NCBI GenBank assembly: GCA_965226775.1 | Contig: CBDDEI010000002.1 | Location: forward strand, 1,674,001-1,738,000 | Origin: CBDDEI01 sp965226775 | GTDB taxonomy: Bacteria > Chloroflexota > Dehalococcoidia > SHYD01 | Reading direction: 5' to 3' | DNA: 64,000 nucleotides | Made by a program: the position numbers and the translations under genes | Shown here: positions 49,260 to 58,529 of the stretch, piece by piece | How the letters are laid out: each line of letters starts with the position of its first letter | Numbering within the stretch: the stretch's first letter is position 1 | The notes under the pieces: generated by a model | What the model was told of the DNA's origin: nothing | The model's database searches: none | The model's input: only the letters and a program-made list of their open reading frames with translations

Positions 49260-50137
49260 TGCAGTACGCATTTTACCCCGGCTGCGTTGCCAAAGGCGGC
49301 GCGCCTGAGCTGTATAACGCAACCCTGGCTGTTGCAGGAGCCCTGGGCATTGAGCTGGAGGAGCTGCGAGAGGCGGCTTGCACCGGCGCTGGCGTCCTCA
49401 GCGAACGCAACCCAGAGCTGGCAGACAGCCTGAACGCCCGTACCTTTGCTATGGCGGAGAAGCTGGGCCTGCCCCTGATGAATATCTGCTCCACCTGCCA
49501 CGGCGTGATGAGCCAGTCCAACGCCCGGCTCCGCAAGGACCCGGAGTATTTGGAGCGAATCAACCACCGCCTGGCGCCCGAAGGTCTGCACTACTCCGGC
49601 AACACGGAGATCAAGCATCTCCTCTGGGTCATCATGGAGGACATCGGCATAGACCGGGTGCGGGAGCTGACCACGAACCCTCTCGGCAACCTCAGCGCCG
49701 CGCCCTTCTACGGCTGCTACATCGTACGGCCGACCTGGGTGCTGGGCTATGACGAGAAGCCCGAGCGAGTCCATTACTTGGAGGACCTCATTGAAGCCCT
49801 AGGCGCACACTCGGTCGAATACAAAGGCTTCAACCAGTGCTGCGGCTTCCCCATCCTCACCATGAACAAGGAGAGCTCACTGCGCATGACCGGCACCCAC
49901 GTGCTGGAAGCCCAGACCAAGGGCGCCGACTGCATGGTGACACCCTGTCCCCTCTGCCACCTGAACCTGGACGGCGGTCAAGTGGAGGCCGCCGGCGTTG
50001 TGGATGAAAAGCTCAATTTGCCCGTGCTGCACCTGCCGCAGCTCGTGGGACTGGCCTTTGGCCTGCCCTTGAACAAATTGGGCCTCACCAAAAACATCGT
50101 AGACACCCACAAAGTGGTGGAAAAAGCCACCGCCTAG
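49259..50137 (+). CDS. sdhE: HdrB/SdhE-like CCG-domain subunit
   Basis: 292 residues with two CCG cysteine domains. The second is complete: C in FYGCYIVRP, CC in NQCCGFPIL, C-x2-C in CPLCHL. The first has YPGC and CSTCHG but only one of the CC pair (EAACTGAG). CCG domains bind noncubane [4Fe-4S] clusters in heterodisulfide reductase and type E succinate dehydrogenases. No transmembrane helix is seen and no SdhC/SdhD gene follows, so this subunit probably replaces the membrane anchor. GTG at 49259 overlaps the sdhB TAG (translational coupling). Confidence 0.9.
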   Translation: MQYAFYPGCVAKGGAPELYNATLAVAGALGIELEELREAACTGAGVLSERNPELADSLNARTFAMAEKLGLPLMNICSTCHGVMSQSNARLRKDPEYLERINHRLAPEGLHYSGNTEIKHLLWVIMEDIGIDRVRELTTNPLGNLSAAPFYGCYIVRPTWVLGYDEKPERVHYLEDLIEALGAHSVEYKGFNQCCGFPILTMNKESSLRMTGTHVLEAQTKGADCMVTPCPLCHLNLDGGQVEAAGVVDEKLNLPVLHLPQLVGLAFGLPLNKLGLTKNIVDTHKVVEKATA

Positions 50138-50163
50138 CACAGTCACTTAGTAGCAATCCATTG

Positions 50164-50198
50164 CTCCCTCCTCCTAGCCCTAACCGCTGAGGAGGGAG
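50164..50198 (+). terminator. Terminator after sdhE
   Basis: Stem CTCCCTCCTC / GAGGAGGGAG (perfect 10 bp), 15-nt loop, followed by TATGTTTTT. Confidence 0.75.
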
Positions 50199-50291
50199 TA
50201 TGTTTTTCCTTCCCCCTGATGGGGAGCCGGCCGGTAGGCAGTGGTTAAGGCGGGGGTGAAAGCCATGACGCCTCGGAAGAACAACGGAACC

Positions 50292-50582
50292 ATGCACGTG
50301 GGCATCTGCCGTCTCTGGCTAGAGATGCCGGAGAACGCTTCCCTCAAGGACAAGCGGCAGATCCTGCGGTCTGTCATCCAGCGGGTGCGCAACCGCTTCC
50401 AGGTGTCCATTGCAGAGGTGGACGCCCAGGATCAGTGGACTAAGGCATGCCTGGGCATTGCAGTGGTCAGCGGTGATGCCCAGCACGCGAACGAAGTGCT
50501 CTCCAAAGTGGTCGCCTTCATCCAGGAGAGCCGCTTGGACGCCGAGCTCTTCGATTACGAGCTGGATGTCCAGCCCTTCTAG
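50292..50582 (+). CDS. DUF503 (YlxP-like) protein
   Basis: 96 residues: MHVGICRLWLEMPENASLKD, KRQILRSVIQRVRNRFQVSI and the AEVDAQDQWTKACLGIAVVS strand match DUF503. Often found beside infB or rbfA and linked to ribosome maturation; here it stands alone. MHVG is the family's N-terminus; an upstream ATG at 50265 (MTPRKNNG) is the alternative. Confidence 0.82.
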   Translation: MHVGICRLWLEMPENASLKDKRQILRSVIQRVRNRFQVSIAEVDAQDQWTKACLGIAVVSGDAQHANEVLSKVVAFIQESRLDAELFDYELDVQPF

Positions 50583-50707
50583 CTCGTCTTCACCTTTGCC
50601 AGTGGCGTGCAAGGGATTGGAGCGCCATGGCATTGTCTATCACAGCCCTTTAAGGAAGAGCAGTTCATTCCGCCGGGTGGTCAGTCCCGCCGAAACGCGG
50701 GGATAGC

Positions 50708-52168
50708 TTATCCCGCGCTACGCAAGAGATCGGTGAGTATACGGCGCACCGCTTCTCCGTCGCTGCGATGGGCATCGTAGAGGTACTGCATCGAGCGCAT
50801 ACTGCGCTCCATCCCTGCTACCGTTGCCGCATTGAGGTAAGAGGCTTGAGGCGCGGTCTCCCAGGACTCCACCCGCTGCACTCCATCCCCATCCAGCACA
50901 ATGCCCCGCACATCTACGGCAAACTTCGCCACGGGCGGCACGTCTATGAGCACTCCGTACCCTTCTAACGCCTCCGCGCCCGCCGCCAACCGTCCGCTCA
51001 CCTCTCGGGCCAGCTCTTCTTCCCGCGCTCGACGCGTCAAGCTGTCTCGGAAGCGCACGTCGTCGTCTGGTACATCGGCACAAGGCAGGACTACTGCCCG
51101 CTTGTAGAGGCGTCGCTCCTCCACACGCGCCAACAAGCCGAGAGCAGGCGGCGGTTCCGTCCCCACCTCGTGAAAAAGGTCGCGCAGAGTCGTCTCCAAG
51201 GTGGCATCTGTGCTGAGGCAAACACGCCGCACGCGGCTGTCCGTTATGGATAACTCCTGCACCCCCAACGCCAGCAAGCAGTCCAGCGCCGCCCGGTTGA
51301 TCATTGCGCCGGCGATGCGGGCCGTGTGGTGCCAGTAGACGTAGCGGAACATGAGATACTTAGCAAACACCACCGACTCCACGGTCCCAACGCCGGGGTC
51401 GGTGATGGCAAGGTCGCCGGTCTCCGGATGGACTGTTAGGCACTCCACCAGGCGTTGCACCTCAATGTGCCCGTAAGGCACACCGCTATGGTGCGCGTCC
51501 CGGTTCAGATAGTCCAGCTTGTCCATGTCCATAGCGCCATCGGTGAGGGTGTAAAGGAAGCGGGGGATCCGGGCGTTCTCTTTCCCTGAGAGTAGATCGG
51601 TTACCAGAGTAGGGTCGGTCTCCCAGTCGTTCCTCAACACCGACTGCAATGCTTCGTCCGTCTGCACCAGCTCCACGGATAAGTCACCGTGCGCAAGCGA
51701 ACGGCCATGTATGGCGATGTCGTCCATCACGTGGGAAAAGGGAAAGTGGCCCACATCGTGGAGGAGCGCCGCAGCCAGGGTAGCCCGTCCTACTTCCGGC
51801 TCAAAGTCCGCTTGCGTGGTCAGGTGCTGCAACGCGAGACGGGTCAAGTGGTACACCCCAATGCTGTGGCTGAAGCGGGTGTGGGTTGCGCCAGGGTAGA
51901 CCAGATAAGAGGGCCCGAGCTGCTTCAGGTGCTTGAGCCGCTGGAAGTAGCGGGTGTCCAGGGTCTTGTAGGCGGCAGGCAGCAACGGCACGCTGCCATA
52001 GAGCGCGTCTCGAATGGTGTAGGACTGGTGGGCAAAGAGATAGCCGTGCTTATCCAGGCGCGCGAAGGAGGCGCTGGGGACGGATGCGGGCTGCTCAGAC
52101 GGCTCTGGAGACATGGGAACAGGTTGCTCGGGCAGGGCCAGTATACGTGCCTCTGGAACTAAGAACAA
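50708..52168 (-). CDS. HD-domain phosphohydrolase
   Basis: 486 residues. HD-superfamily metal ligands in THTRFSHSIGVYHLTRL, AALLHDVGHFPFSH and MDMDKLDYLNRDAH: the SAMHD1/dGTPase-like subgroup. It likely hydrolyses a phosphorylated nucleotide. The N-terminus is uncertain: MSPEPSEQP at about 52114 is a possible later start; the first residues are proline-rich. Divergent from ftsB. Confidence 0.85.
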   Translation of the reverse strand: MFLVPEARILALPEQPVPMSPEPSEQPASVPSASFARLDKHGYLFAHQSYTIRDALYGSVPLLPAAYKTLDTRYFQRLKHLKQLGPSYLVYPGATHTRFSHSIGVYHLTRLALQHLTTQADFEPEVGRATLAAALLHDVGHFPFSHVMDDIAIHGRSLAHGDLSVELVQTDEALQSVLRNDWETDPTLVTDLLSGKENARIPRFLYTLTDGAMDMDKLDYLNRDAHHSGVPYGHIEVQRLVECLTVHPETGDLAITDPGVGTVESVVFAKYLMFRYVYWHHTARIAGAMINRAALDCLLALGVQELSITDSRVRRVCLSTDATLETTLRDLFHEVGTEPPPALGLLARVEERRLYKRAVVLPCADVPDDDVRFRDSLTRRAREEELAREVSGRLAAGAEALEGYGVLIDVPPVAKFAVDVRGIVLDGDGVQRVESWETAPQASYLNAATVAGMERSMRSMQYLYDAHRSDGEAVRRILTDLLRSAG

Positions 52169-52236
52169 CTCCCCCTTCGTAACAGAACGCGCGGGCGCGT
52201 GTTTTCAACGATTAGACTCATTTTCGCAACTTAGAT

Positions 52237-52647
52237 ATGCGTAGAAAAGCGTTTCAGCTCCCGGCCCATGTCGTTGTTGCTCTGGCTACCCTTATGGTAG
52301 CCGGATATTTTCTTCTCGCCCTAGTGCAGCGCACCCTCCATATCTACCAGCTCAAAGTAGAGGAGACACGCTTGACACGAGAGGTGGCGGACTTGCGGAC
52401 CCGCTACCATCAGCTTGTCGCACAGCGCGATGGCCTGATGAGAGACACGGATATAGAGAAGGTGGCGCGTGAGGAGCTAAACCTTATCAAGGAGGGGGAG
52501 ACCGCAGTGGTGGTCATTCCTTCGCAACAAGCTATTGCGGAGGCGCAGCGCAGCCCAACCGCGCGAAGGTCGCCACCTCCTAGCAAAGCGTCGGAACAGG
52601 CCGCGTCCCCAGGGACGCAGATCCTGCAGTGGTTCTTCGGCCGCTAA
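52237..52647 (+). CDS. ftsB: FtsB/DivIC-type septum initiation protein
   Basis: 136 residues: one N-terminal transmembrane helix (VVVALATLMVAGYFLLALV), then a coiled coil (KVEETRLTREVADLRTRYHQ) and the conserved DTDIEKVAREELNLIKEGE. Bacterial cell-division scaffold linking FtsL and FtsQ. The C-terminal tail (about 100-136) is low complexity. tilS follows 15 nt downstream, a common pairing. Confidence 0.85.
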   Translation: MRRKAFQLPAHVVVALATLMVAGYFLLALVQRTLHIYQLKVEETRLTREVADLRTRYHQLVAQRDGLMRDTDIEKVAREELNLIKEGETAVVVIPSQQAIAEAQRSPTARRSPPPSKASEQAASPGTQILQWFFGR

Positions 52648-52662
52648 CCACACTCAACCACT

Positions 52663-54146
52663 ATGGCTGCTCCACTACGGCGCGCCGATAGGCCCCTCCT
52701 CAGCGCAGTCGAACGATCCCTAGCCTCTGCCAACCTACTTGCATCCCCCGCTACCCTGGTGGTCGGCGTCTCCGGTGGCCCGGACTCCGTCTGCCTCCTC
52801 CATCTGCTAACCCGCATCGCCCTCAAGCGCTCACTTACCCTCGTTGCGGCACACCTCGATCACGGCCTGCGCGGCCGCGAGGGGGAAGAGGACGCGGAAG
52901 CTGTGAGCGACCTCTGCCGCGAACTGGACGTGCCCTGCATCATCGAAGCCCATAGCGTCCCCGAGTATCGCGCCGCCCACCTCGACGCCGTATCGTCTAT
53001 CGAAGCGGCCGCGCGGGAAGTGCGCTACGCGTTCTTTGCCTCCGTGGCGCAACAGACGGGCGCAGGCGTGGTTGCGGTAGCCCATACCGCCGACGACCAA
53101 GCGGAGACAGTGCTGCTCCATCTTCTCCGCGGCGCGGGGATAAGCGGGCTTGGAGGCATGTCTGAGTTGACGGCTTGGCAGAGCACAACCGGAACGCTCC
53201 GTGTGCTGCGCCCGCTGTTGAACATCCCGCGCGCTCAAACCCACGACTATTGCCGCCGTCACAGGCTCCCTTCTCGCGTCGATTCCTCAAACGCTGACCT
53301 GCGCTACACCCGCAACCGCATCCGCCTGGAGACCCTCCCCGTCCTGCGCGCCATCAACCCTAGTGTGGACACAGCGCTGCAGCGGCTGGCTTCCTTGGCC
53401 CGGGATGATGAGCGCTACCTGTTGGCGCAGACTGATGCCCTGTGGCCTCTGCTGGCTACAGTACACGAGGATGGGTGTGTTTAGACAAGCGTGGGCTAAA
53501 GAGGCAGCCCGCGGCGCTTCAACGGCGCATAATCCAGCGCGCCTACCAGACACTCACGGGCAGCGCGGAGGGGTTGGAGCTAGCCCATGTAGACGCGGCT
53601 CTTGCCCTGCTTTCGGCGACGCCCGGCAAACACGTGCCGCTGAACGCCGGCATCGTTGCCAGCGCTGCCTACAACGAGCTGTGGCTTACCCAGGGCCGGA
53701 CAGTAGCTGGCGAGAAGACAGCCATCGCTGAACCGAAAGCCTTCGCTGTACCGGGCACAACGGAGTGGGGAGCGTGGAAACTGCACAGCCGGGTGCATGA
53801 GGGCGCGTACCTTCCCTCCCACACCGACGCCCTCCACGCCTACCTGGATGCGCACAAGGCAAGTGGTCCCCTTCGTGTACGCGCCCGCCGCCCAGGCGAT
53901 CGATACCGCCCGTTGGGCATGGACGGGCCGCAGAAGCTGCAAGACCTGCTGGTCAACCAGCGCATCCCCAGACCACTCAGAGACCTCGTTCCAGTAGTGG
54001 TTGCAGGGAAGGAGATCCTCTGGCTCGCTGGCCACAGAGTAACCGAGGAGGCAAAGGTGCGCCCAGAAACTGCTGCTACCCTGGAAATCATCGCAGAACC
54101 TTGCACAGCAGATGCCCAAGCGTTATTGCGGATATGGCAGCCCTGA
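52663..54146 (+). CDS. tilS: tRNA(Ile)-lysidine synthase TilS (frameshifted)
   Basis: About 494 residues after repair. The N-terminal PP-loop SGGPDSVCLLHLLTR, the HLDHGLRGREGEEDA segment and the AHTADDQAETVLLHLLRGAG region identify TilS, which makes lysidine at C34 of tRNA-Ile(CAU). The C-terminal TilS domain is present (RPGDRYRPLGMDGPQKLQDL, VAGKEILWLAGHRV). The frame breaks at the TTT in GTGTTTAG (about 53479); one extra T removes an early TAG and joins the parts as CVLDKRGLKRQPAALQRR. The homopolymer again suggests an error. Confidence 0.9.
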
Positions 54147-54219
54147 ACTATAATACCGCTGCGCAACGACTGCTCAGGAATGCCGGCAAGACATACCAAG
54201 AGCCGTTTATACGCAACCT

Positions 54220-54675
54220 ATGACCACACAGCAGCGCTTGTCTTCCCTTGGTAGTGTCCTTGTACCTGTTGGAGGCTCTCCTGCAGACCTGATAGCTATT
54301 CAAATAGCCTGCGAGCAAGCTCGGAAGAGTAAGGCGCAGGTTTTTTTTATCTATGTGATAGAAGTGCAACGCGCGCTTGCTTTAGATGTAGAGTTGCCCG
54401 GGGAGATTGCCAAAGGGGAAGAGATTCTTTACAGAGCTGAACGGTTCGCGAAGGAGCTGCAATATCCTGTCGATACGGAGATCCTCCAGGCGCGTGAAGT
54501 GGGCCCAGCAATAGTGGACGAAGCAGCGCAGCGCGACGTCGGCCTCATTGTGATGGGACTCCCCTACAAGCGGCACTTTGGACAATTTAGTCAAGGCGAT
54601 GCCGTTCCCTATGTCCTGGAACATGCCGCCTGTCAGGTTTGGATATGCCGAGATACTATGGATAGAACCGGGTAG
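54220..54675 (+). CDS. Universal stress protein-like
   Basis: 151 residues with the Usp alpha/beta order: SLGSVLVPVGGSPADLIAIQ, VFFIYVIEVQ, EIAKGEEILYRAERFAKELQ, RDVGLIVMGLPYKRHFGQFS and YVLEHAACQVWICR. The usual G-x2-G-x9-G(S/T) nucleotide motif is imperfect (GLPYKRHFGQ), so ATP binding is uncertain. It precedes the two TrkA genes in one direction. Confidence 0.78.
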   Translation: MTTQQRLSSLGSVLVPVGGSPADLIAIQIACEQARKSKAQVFFIYVIEVQRALALDVELPGEIAKGEEILYRAERFAKELQYPVDTEILQAREVGPAIVDEAAQRDVGLIVMGLPYKRHFGQFSQGDAVPYVLEHAACQVWICRDTMDRTG

Positions 54676-54699
54676 GACCAAGGAGCGCGAAGAAGCAGT

Positions 54700-55104
54700 A
54701 TGCGAGTCTTGATTATGGGGTGCGGGCGGGTCGGCTCAACGCTGGCCATTGCGCTGGAGGAGTCTGGGCACGATGTCACCGTGATAGACACCAACGAAGG
54801 GCAGTTTAGCCGGCTGCCGGCGGATTTTAAGGGCACTTCCATCGTTGGCAATGGAACAGACACCGACACCCTGCGCAAAGCCTCCATTGAACAGATGGAC
54901 GCGTTTATTGCGGTGACCCAGGGTGACAACCGTAACCTGATGGCGGCGCAGATTGCCAAGCAGATATTCTCTGTGCCGCACGCAATCTGCCGGGTGTATG
55001 ACCCCATCCGCGGCGAACTCTACGAGAGTCTGGGGATTACCACCATCAGCTCCACCAATATCATGAGCCGCATGATCAAAGAGCAGCTTGAACAGGTACA
55101 ATGA
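54700..55104 (+). CDS. TrkA_N (RCK) NAD-binding protein, N-domain only
   Basis: 134 residues: MRVLIMGCGRVGSTLAIALEESG, DTNEGQF and the Rossmann fold of RCK gating subunits. It has no C-terminal TrkA_C domain. Its stop is 8 nt upstream of the next TrkA gene; both probably form one regulatory complex for a K+ uptake channel not encoded nearby. Confidence 0.85.
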   Translation: MRVLIMGCGRVGSTLAIALEESGHDVTVIDTNEGQFSRLPADFKGTSIVGNGTDTDTLRKASIEQMDAFIAVTQGDNRNLMAAQIAKQIFSVPHAICRVYDPIRGELYESLGITTISSTNIMSRMIKEQLEQVQ

Positions 55105-55111
55105 AGACGTC

Positions 55112-55783
55112 ATGTATGTGCTAGTAGTTGGCGGCGGCAAGGTGGGCCAGTACCTCACCAAAGGGCTTCTGGAGGAGGGCTACGAGGTCTTGGTGCTGGA
55201 GCGAGACCCCAAGGTCTGCCACGACTTGACCGATGAGCTGGGCAGCGTAGTAATGCATGGCGATGGCTGCGAGGTCGCGACGCTTATGCAGGCGGGCGCT
55301 GCTCGCGCCGACACTATTATTGCCGCCACCGGCGACGACGAGGACAACCTCATCGTGTGTCAGGTGGTCAAGCTCAAGTTTAAGGTGCCCCGCACCATCG
55401 CCCTCATCAACGATCCGAAGAACGAGAGCGTCTTCCGCCAGCTGGGCATCGACGAGACCGTCAGCAGCACCAAGGTCATTTTGGAGCGCATCCAGGTGGA
55501 GATGCCTTCCCACCCGCTACTGCACCTCCTAGCTCTCCGGCAGTACGGGCTAGAGGTGGTAGAGCTGAAAGTGCAGGCTGATGCGCCGGTAGTAGGCAAG
55601 CGCTTGCGGGAGCTTCCCCTGCCGGCAGAGAGCGTTATCCTCTTGATTTTCAATAAGACCAATGGCGCAGTAGTGCCCACCAGCGAGACCCAGCTTGAAG
55701 CAGAAGATGACGTTATTGCCGTCACCCGCTCGGAGTCAGAAGACCTGATCAGAGCTATCTTCACCGAGCAAAAGCGTGACTAG
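55112..55783 (+). CDS. TrkA (RCK) K+ regulatory protein with C-domain
   Basis: 223 residues: GGGKVGQYLTKGLLEEGYEV Rossmann motif, ATGDDEDNLIVCQVVKLKF, and a C-terminal TrkA_C domain (LEVVELKVQADAPVVGKRL ... AEDDVIAVTRSES). I start at ATG 55112 (MYVLVVGGG), the family's N-terminus. Regulates K+ transport in response to NAD(H) or ATP/c-di-AMP in relatives. Overlaps the pheA start. Confidence 0.88.
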   Translation: MYVLVVGGGKVGQYLTKGLLEEGYEVLVLERDPKVCHDLTDELGSVVMHGDGCEVATLMQAGAARADTIIAATGDDEDNLIVCQVVKLKFKVPRTIALINDPKNESVFRQLGIDETVSSTKVILERIQVEMPSHPLLHLLALRQYGLEVVELKVQADAPVVGKRLRELPLPAESVILLIFNKTNGAVVPTSETQLEAEDDVIAVTRSESEDLIRAIFTEQKRD

Positions 55784-56639
55784 TTCCCACTCAAACGCAC
55801 AAGCATTGCGCATCGCTTACCTCGGCCCGCCGGGGACCTATACGGAAGAGGCCGCACTCCTGTACGCACCCTCCGGGACTCGCGTCCCCTTCTCTACGCC
55901 CTCTGTCGTAGCTAACGCGGTGGAGTCTGGCATGGCAGACGAAGGCATCGTCGCCATAGAGAACAGTCTGGAAGGGGCGGTGCCCGACACCCTCGACCTG
56001 CTCATCCACGACTCCACGCTGCGTATCCGCCACGAGATCGTGATCCCCATCCTCCACTGCCTCCTCGCCAAGGAGGGTACAGCCGTGGAGCAGGTGGAGG
56101 CGGTCTACTCCCATCCCCAAGCCCTGGGCCAGTGCCGCAAGTTCATCGAACAGTGCTTTCCCAAGGCCCAGGCCGTGGCGGCGTTAAGCACCGCCGCAGC
56201 AGTGGAGCAAATGCTGGCTCAACCCCGTGCGGCAGCAATAGGCAACCGGCGCGCGGCGGAACTGTACGGGGCAACCATCCTGGCCCAAGGCATCCAGGAC
56301 AGCCCCAACAATGTGACCCGCTTTGTGGTGCTAGCAGCGGAAGACCACGAGCCCACGCAGCAAGACAAGACATCCCTGTGCTTTGGGTTTAAAGAAGACC
56401 GTCCGGGGACGCTGGTCTCCGTGCTGGAAGCCTTTTCCAACAGGGGCATCAACATGACCAAGATTGAGTCCCGGCCCACCAAGGAAAACCTGGGGAAGTA
56501 CATCTTCCTGGTGGACCTAGAAGGCCACCGGTCGCAATCGCCCGTGAAGGAAGCGCTGGATGAGGTGCTGGAGCACTCAGACCCGCAGTGGTTCCGGATC
56601 TTCGGTTCTTACCCCCGTTACCAGAACAACGGCACGTAG
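55776..56639 (+). CDS. pheA: Prephenate dehydratase PheA
   Basis: 287 residues: LGPPGTYTEEAALLY, the catalytic TRF in NNVTRFVVLAAED, GNRRAAELYGATILAQGIQD, and a C-terminal ACT domain (FGFKEDRPGTLVSVLEAFS, NRGINMTKIESRP) for phenylalanine feedback. Converts prephenate to phenylpyruvate. Starts at GTG 55776, overlapping the trkA stop by 8 nt. No chorismate mutase domain is fused. Confidence 0.95.
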   Translation: MTSSHSNAQALRIAYLGPPGTYTEEAALLYAPSGTRVPFSTPSVVANAVESGMADEGIVAIENSLEGAVPDTLDLLIHDSTLRIRHEIVIPILHCLLAKEGTAVEQVEAVYSHPQALGQCRKFIEQCFPKAQAVAALSTAAAVEQMLAQPRAAAIGNRRAAELYGATILAQGIQDSPNNVTRFVVLAAEDHEPTQQDKTSLCFGFKEDRPGTLVSVLEAFSNRGINMTKIESRPTKENLGKYIFLVDLEGHRSQSPVKEALDEVLEHSDPQWFRIFGSYPRYQNNGT

Positions 56640-56644
56640 CACCG

Positions 56645-57183
56645 CTACGCTAGGAGCTTCTCCAGCTCTCTCAGGGGGATGAACTTGTGCCATTCATCCC
56701 GCGACCCTATGTACGGGAAAACGATGAAATAGCTGGATGTCTGCGGCGGACCCGGCTCAATCAGCAGACGCATACGCGCCTCGTCCGGTGTCCTGCCCGC
56801 CTTTCTGTGGTTGCACGCTTACAGGCGCTCACCAGGTTTTCCCACACGTGGCGGCCGCCGCGATGCCGCGGCACCACGTGATCTATAGTGAGGTCATTGC
56901 CCGCCTTGCCGCAGTACTGGCAGGTGTGGCGGTCTCTGAGGAAGAGTTCGCGGCGGGTGAGCTTGGCTTGGAAGTGAGGGCGGGAAATAAAGTAGATGAG
57001 GCGAATGACGGAGGGGATGGGAATGATCCGGGTAACGGAGTGGAGGGACCAACCCTCCACTGGTTCTAGCACTTCCGCTTTGCCCTGGTCTACCAGGACT
57101 ACCGCTCGTCCTGCGCTGCACACGTTGAGAGGCTCATAGTTCTGATTCAGAACGAGCACCGCTCTGTGCACTATGCCGTCCAT
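56645..57183 (-). CDS. HNH endonuclease (frameshifted)
   Basis: About 179 residues after repair. VLVLNQNYEPLNVCSAGRAV, then the HNH core: CQYCGKAGNDLTIDHVVPRH, GGRHVWENLVSACKR, with the C-terminal zinc-type CNHRKAG in another frame from about 56816. Adding one G restores CKRCNHRKAGRTPDEARMRL and runs to the TAG at 56645-56647 (REWHKFIPLRELEKLL-type ending). This form is the stand-alone HNH protein common next to ribosomal genes; target unknown. Confidence 0.85.
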
Positions 57184-57204
57184 ATGTGTGCCTCATGCCC
57201 TTCA

Positions 57205-57232
57205 CCCCGGCGCCAAGTGCACTGGCGCGGGG
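57205..57232 (-). terminator. Hairpin between rplT and the HNH gene
   Basis: CCCC(G)GCGCCA / TGGCGCGGGG with one bulged G, 9 nt from the rplT stop. No T-run on either side, so a weak terminator or mRNA 3' end. Confidence 0.45.
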
Positions 57233-57240
57233 GACTTCCT

Positions 57241-57600
57241 TTAAGCTGCTGCCGCGGCTTTGGAAGATGCAGCCAACTGGCTGAACGCTTCAGGGTCGTT
57301 CACGGCCAACTCGGCTAACATTTTACGATTTATCTCTATTCCAGCTTGTTTCAACCCATGCATAAGGGCATTGTAATTCATACCTGCGAGGCGAGCGCCT
57401 GCATTGATGCGGGTCACCCATAACCGGCGGAACTGCCCCTTGCGGTCTCGCCGGTCCCGGTAGGCATAGCTCAGTGATTTCAGCATGGCCTCGTGGGCTC
57501 GTCGATATATCCGATGCTTCGACCCCCACTGGCCCTTTGTCAGTTCTAAGACGGCTTTATGGCGTCGCCTAGCCGTCACTCCACGTTTAACCCGAGGCAC
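57241..57600 (-). CDS. rplT: Ribosomal protein L20
   Basis: 119 residues, basic: VKRGVTARRRHKAVLELTKG, then SKHRIYRRAHEAMLKSLSYA and RLWVTRINAGARLAGMNYN. Large-subunit assembly protein and known autoregulator of the infC-rpmI-rplT operon in other bacteria. Third gene of that operon. Confidence 0.97.
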   Translation of the reverse strand: MPRVKRGVTARRRHKAVLELTKGQWGSKHRIYRRAHEAMLKSLSYAYRDRRDRKGQFRRLWVTRINAGARLAGMNYNALMHGLKQAGIEINRKMLAELAVNDPEAFSQLAASSKAAAAA

Positions 57601-57636
57601 TGCTGTCTCCCTCTGGCATCCTGTTTGGACGCATGT

Positions 57637-57834
57637 TTACCAATTCGAAAGTAATTTGCGCAGCCGGCCCATATCAGACGGATGCACTGAAACCGTATCG
57701 TCAAACTGACGCTTCGTACTCTTCTTACGGCGGCGGCGGAAGTGGCTACTCATGCCCTTCATCCGCAACAGCTTCCCGCTCCCAGTCACTTTGAAGCGAG
57801 CTGCTGCGCCCTTATGCGTTTTCATCTTTGGCAC
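57637..57834 (-). CDS. rpmI: Ribosomal protein L35
   Basis: 65 residues: MPKMKTHKGAAARFKVTGSG and the lysine/arginine-rich SSHFRRRRKKSTKRQ. Overlaps nothing; the infC stop is directly upstream (1 nt). Confidence 0.97.
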   Translation of the reverse strand: MPKMKTHKGAAARFKVTGSGKLLRMKGMSSHFRRRRKKSTKRQFDDTVSVHPSDMGRLRKLLSNW

Positions 57835-58386
57835 TTACTTCTCCTCGTCGTCGGAGGCCGTTTCCTTAACAACCTTTTGCTGCTGTGGAACCAGGATGAC
57901 GCTCATGTTGCGCCCCTCCATTTCCACCGGCTTTTCAATCAATGCAACACTTTGGAGTTGAGCGGTCACGCGATTCAGCAGAACTCTGCCCAACTCAGGA
58001 TGGGTCATCTCCCGGCCTCGGAACATAACGCTCACCTTCACCTTATCCCCTTCTTGGAGTAGGCGACCGGCAAGCCGTACTTTGGTATCAAGGTCGTGGG
58101 GGTCTATCTTGGGACGGAAGCGCACCTCGCGGATCTCGATCGTGTGCTGGTTCCGGCGGGCTTCTCGCTCTTTCTTGGCTTGGTCATAACGGAAGCGCCC
58201 GTAATCCAGCAGTCGACAGACAGGTGGAGCCGCCGTGGGAGCCACCTCCACCAAGTCTAAACTGCGCTCGCGCGCCAACTGCTGCGCCTCTGACGCACCC
58301 AGAATACCGAGCTGCTCGCCGTTCTCACCAATGAGCCGGACTTCACGAGCCCGGATTTGTTCGTTTATTCGAAATTCCTTCGGGAT
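57835..58386 (-). CDS. infC: Translation initiation factor IF-3, starting at ATC
   Basis: 183 residues. The N-domain EFRINEQIRAREVRLIGENG and C-domain VKVSVMFRGREMTHPELGR are typical. The first in-frame ATG (58278) lies inside the N-domain and would remove about 36 conserved residues. Upstream, a TAA at 58403-58401 leaves only TGG GAG GCC TCA before ATC CCG AAG GAA TTT; GGGAGG lies 5 nt before that ATC (58386-58384). IF-3 normally starts at rare codons (AUU in E. coli) for autoregulation, so ATC is the best start. Confidence 0.93.
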   Translation of the reverse strand: MPKEFRINEQIRAREVRLIGENGEQLGILGASEAQQLARERSLDLVEVAPTAAPPVCRLLDYGRFRYDQAKKEREARRNQHTIEIREVRFRPKIDPHDLDTKVRLAGRLLQEGDKVKVSVMFRGREMTHPELGRVLLNRVTAQLQSVALIEKPVEMEGRNMSVILVPQQQKVVKETASDDEEK

Positions 58387-58529
58387 TGAGGCCTCCCATT
58401 ACACTCCCAAGATGAGTGAAATATAGCATAGCAGCTAGGCACAGTCAACGCAGCCGCTCTCATAACTTTAGCACACAAGAGCGGTACAGTTACTCCCAAC
58501 GTCCATGGCAATTCCCAAACCTCCATGCA

